Source of the DNA: Bdellovibrio sp. NC01
Lineage (GTDB): Bacteria > Bdellovibrionota > Bdellovibrionia > Bdellovibrionales > Bdellovibrionaceae
Direction: 5' to 3'
Assembly: GCF_006874625.1 (NCBI RefSeq)
Contig: NZ_CP030034.1
Span: 2,418,001 to 2,482,000 of the forward strand
DNA: 64,000 nt
In this document: positions 63,062 through 64,000 of the stretch, in pieces
How the letters are laid out: each line of letters starts with the position of its first letter
How positions within the stretch are numbered: position 1 is the stretch's first letter
The notes under the pieces: model-generated
Database searches by the model: none
Seen by the model: the letters and a program-made list of their open reading frames with translations, nothing else
What the model was told of the DNA's origin: nothing
Program-made: the position numbers and the translations under genes

Positions 63062-64000
63062 ATGAAAAGAAGTGCTATATCAACAATTTGTCTCACTCTG
63101 ATACTGAGTATGAAAGCATGGGCGCAAGCTCCTGAAACTCAGCTAAGCACTTCTTTGCCTACACCAAAGAAAGAATCAAAATTCCAAGCTGACTGGCGTT
63201 TACGCATGGCTGGCAACGATTTCCAAGACGATCAAAGCCAATCTAAATACGTTGATATGCGTTTGGATTTACGCGCGAAATACACTCTGACATCTTCATT
63301 CTATTTAGATCTGCAACCGTCAGTGCGTTTGGTTTCAGGCCAATCGCAAACTATTGATGGCGCCGATAAAATGGAAAATAAAATCCTTTTGAATCAGGCG
63401 GCGGCTCATTATAACCCAATCGACAGCTTGCGCCTTTCTGCAGGTGCTTTAAGCCAAAGATATCTTCACTCTAGCCTTCTTATTGACGACATGGCCTTCC
63501 CTGCGGCTCGCGCAATGGCGATCTACAATGGCTCAATCGTGAATACAGGTCTTGCGGTGGAAACAGCAATCCCGACTTCAACATCACTTAGCACAAATAC
63601 GAAAGAGCTAGAACCGACTCCTTCTTTGAACACAGCGACTTTGCTTGCAAACGTGGGCAACAAAGATGCGTTCTGGAAAAATCGCGTTGGTTACTTCATC
63701 TATAACAACTTGCCATCTGCAGTCGCCCAGCAGTCTTTGCTTCTTGGTAACATGCAGATTTCTAACGAATCAGATGCGAAATATGCATTCATCAATAAGT
63801 TCCAAGGTATTGAAGCGTATACAGAGTTGCAATTGCCAGTGCTGACACACTTGGATCTTTTGGCAGGTGCTGAATACTTACATAACGATCAAGTCTCTTC
63901 AGAAGATGCAGATGCTTCATTTTACTGGGGCGGAGGCAACATCCATATGACTAAGAATATGGATTGGACACTGAAAGCCGGTTATTTCTCGGTAGCACCG
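63062..64000 (+). CDS. Outer-membrane protein, N-terminal part (cut by window edge)
   Basis: The frame starting at ATG 63062 (GGGG upstream) is open to the last base, giving 313 residues. It has a signal peptide (TICLTLILSMKAWA) and amphipathic strand-like sequence (FQADWRLRMAGNDFQ, YVDMRLDLRAKYTLTSSFYLDLQPSVRL, YNPIDSLRLSAGALSQRY, AYTELQLPVLTHLDLLAGAEYL read as EAYTELQ), typical of outer-membrane barrels that are compared with an experimental profile of carrier or porin proteins. Function cannot be stated and the C-terminus is outside the window. Confidence 0.8.
   Translation, partial: MKRSAISTICLTLILSMKAWAQAPETQLSTSLPTPKKESKFQADWRLRMAGNDFQDDQSQSKYVDMRLDLRAKYTLTSSFYLDLQPSVRLVSGQSQTIDGADKMENKILLNQAAAHYNPIDSLRLSAGALSQRYLHSSLLIDDMAFPAARAMAIYNGSIVNTGLAVETAIPTSTSLSTNTKELEPTPSLNTATLLANVGNKDAFWKNRVGYFIYNNLPSAVAQQSLLLGNMQISNESDAKYAFINKFQGIEAYTELQLPVLTHLDLLAGAEYLHNDQVSSEDADASFYWGGGNIHMTKNMDWTLKAGYFSVAP

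Noticed and set aside
1-64000. tRNA, rRNA, CRISPR or insertion sequences
   Set aside because: All intergenic gaps are short and were read through; none shows cloverleaf-like, direct-repeat-spacer or transposase sequence.

Overview
The window reads as a chromosomal segment of a Gram-negative bacterium most consistent with Bdellovibrio or a close relative (Bdellovibrionota). This is an inference from gene content: a CarD/CdnL regulator, many secreted and lipidated proteins of unknown family, a secreted subtilase, a tail-fibre-like S74 surface protein, Kdo/LPS genes, TcdA and a bacterial deoxyhypusine-synthase-like protein. Coding density is high on both strands, no gene-free stretch exceeds 300 bases, and Shine-Dalgarno sites of AGGAG type often show that the annotated start lies inside the longest open frame. 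I found no rRNA, tRNA, CRISPR array, transposase, integrase or attachment site.

Layout. 0-13 kb: uvrB (cut by the left edge), a penicillin-acylase-family hydrolase, then a minus-strand block of cysS, gltX and carD, a secreted KP-43-like subtilase, a small exported protein and recG. 12-20 kb: an HD-GYP protein, exported small proteins, rhomboid protease, CAP lipoprotein, di-haem cytochrome lipoprotein, an OB-like exported protein and a MASE1 hybrid histidine kinase, converging on a thioesterase and a cysteine-less double-rhodanese lipoprotein. 20-25 kb: lysS, class I FBP aldolase, an Nfu-type Fe-S scaffold and a MATE exporter. 25-30 kb: a surface cluster of a lipoprotein, a 1063-residue S74 fibre protein and a PA14/Fn3 protein. 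30-35 kb: an MHS-type transporter, an exported ABC1/UbiB-like protein with altered ATP-site residues, and a MOSC protein.

35-39.4 kb holds the most system-like locus: a three-gene operon with its own sigma70-like promoter encoding an alpha/beta hydrolase with a Cys at the nucleophile position, a PLC-like DUF6765-type protein and a cholesterol-oxidase-like GMC flavoenzyme. 39-45.6 kb is a minus-strand series: tatD, tcdA, a 44-residue membrane protein, a methyltransferase, a deoxyhypusine-synthase-like protein, a PAS-like protein and a thioredoxin/TPR protein. 45.7-64 kb is mostly envelope biology: DedA, outer-membrane barrels, lipoproteins, an exported EEP hydrolase, an RlmL-like methyltransferase, a GT9 glycosyltransferase with Kdo transferase WaaA, an SRAP protein, a putative secreted papain-like hydrolase and a truncated outer-membrane protein at the right edge.

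The main unexplained signals are a pair of gapless 55-bp GC-rich repeats (40/55 identical) that start immediately after the TAG stops of carD and the DHS-like gene and are each followed by an intrinsic terminator; a perfect 12-bp hairpin whose last bases are the start codon of the thioredoxin/TPR gene; and several enzyme families in which catalytic residues are replaced (ABC1 kinase, rhodanese, DHS-like, HD-GYP).
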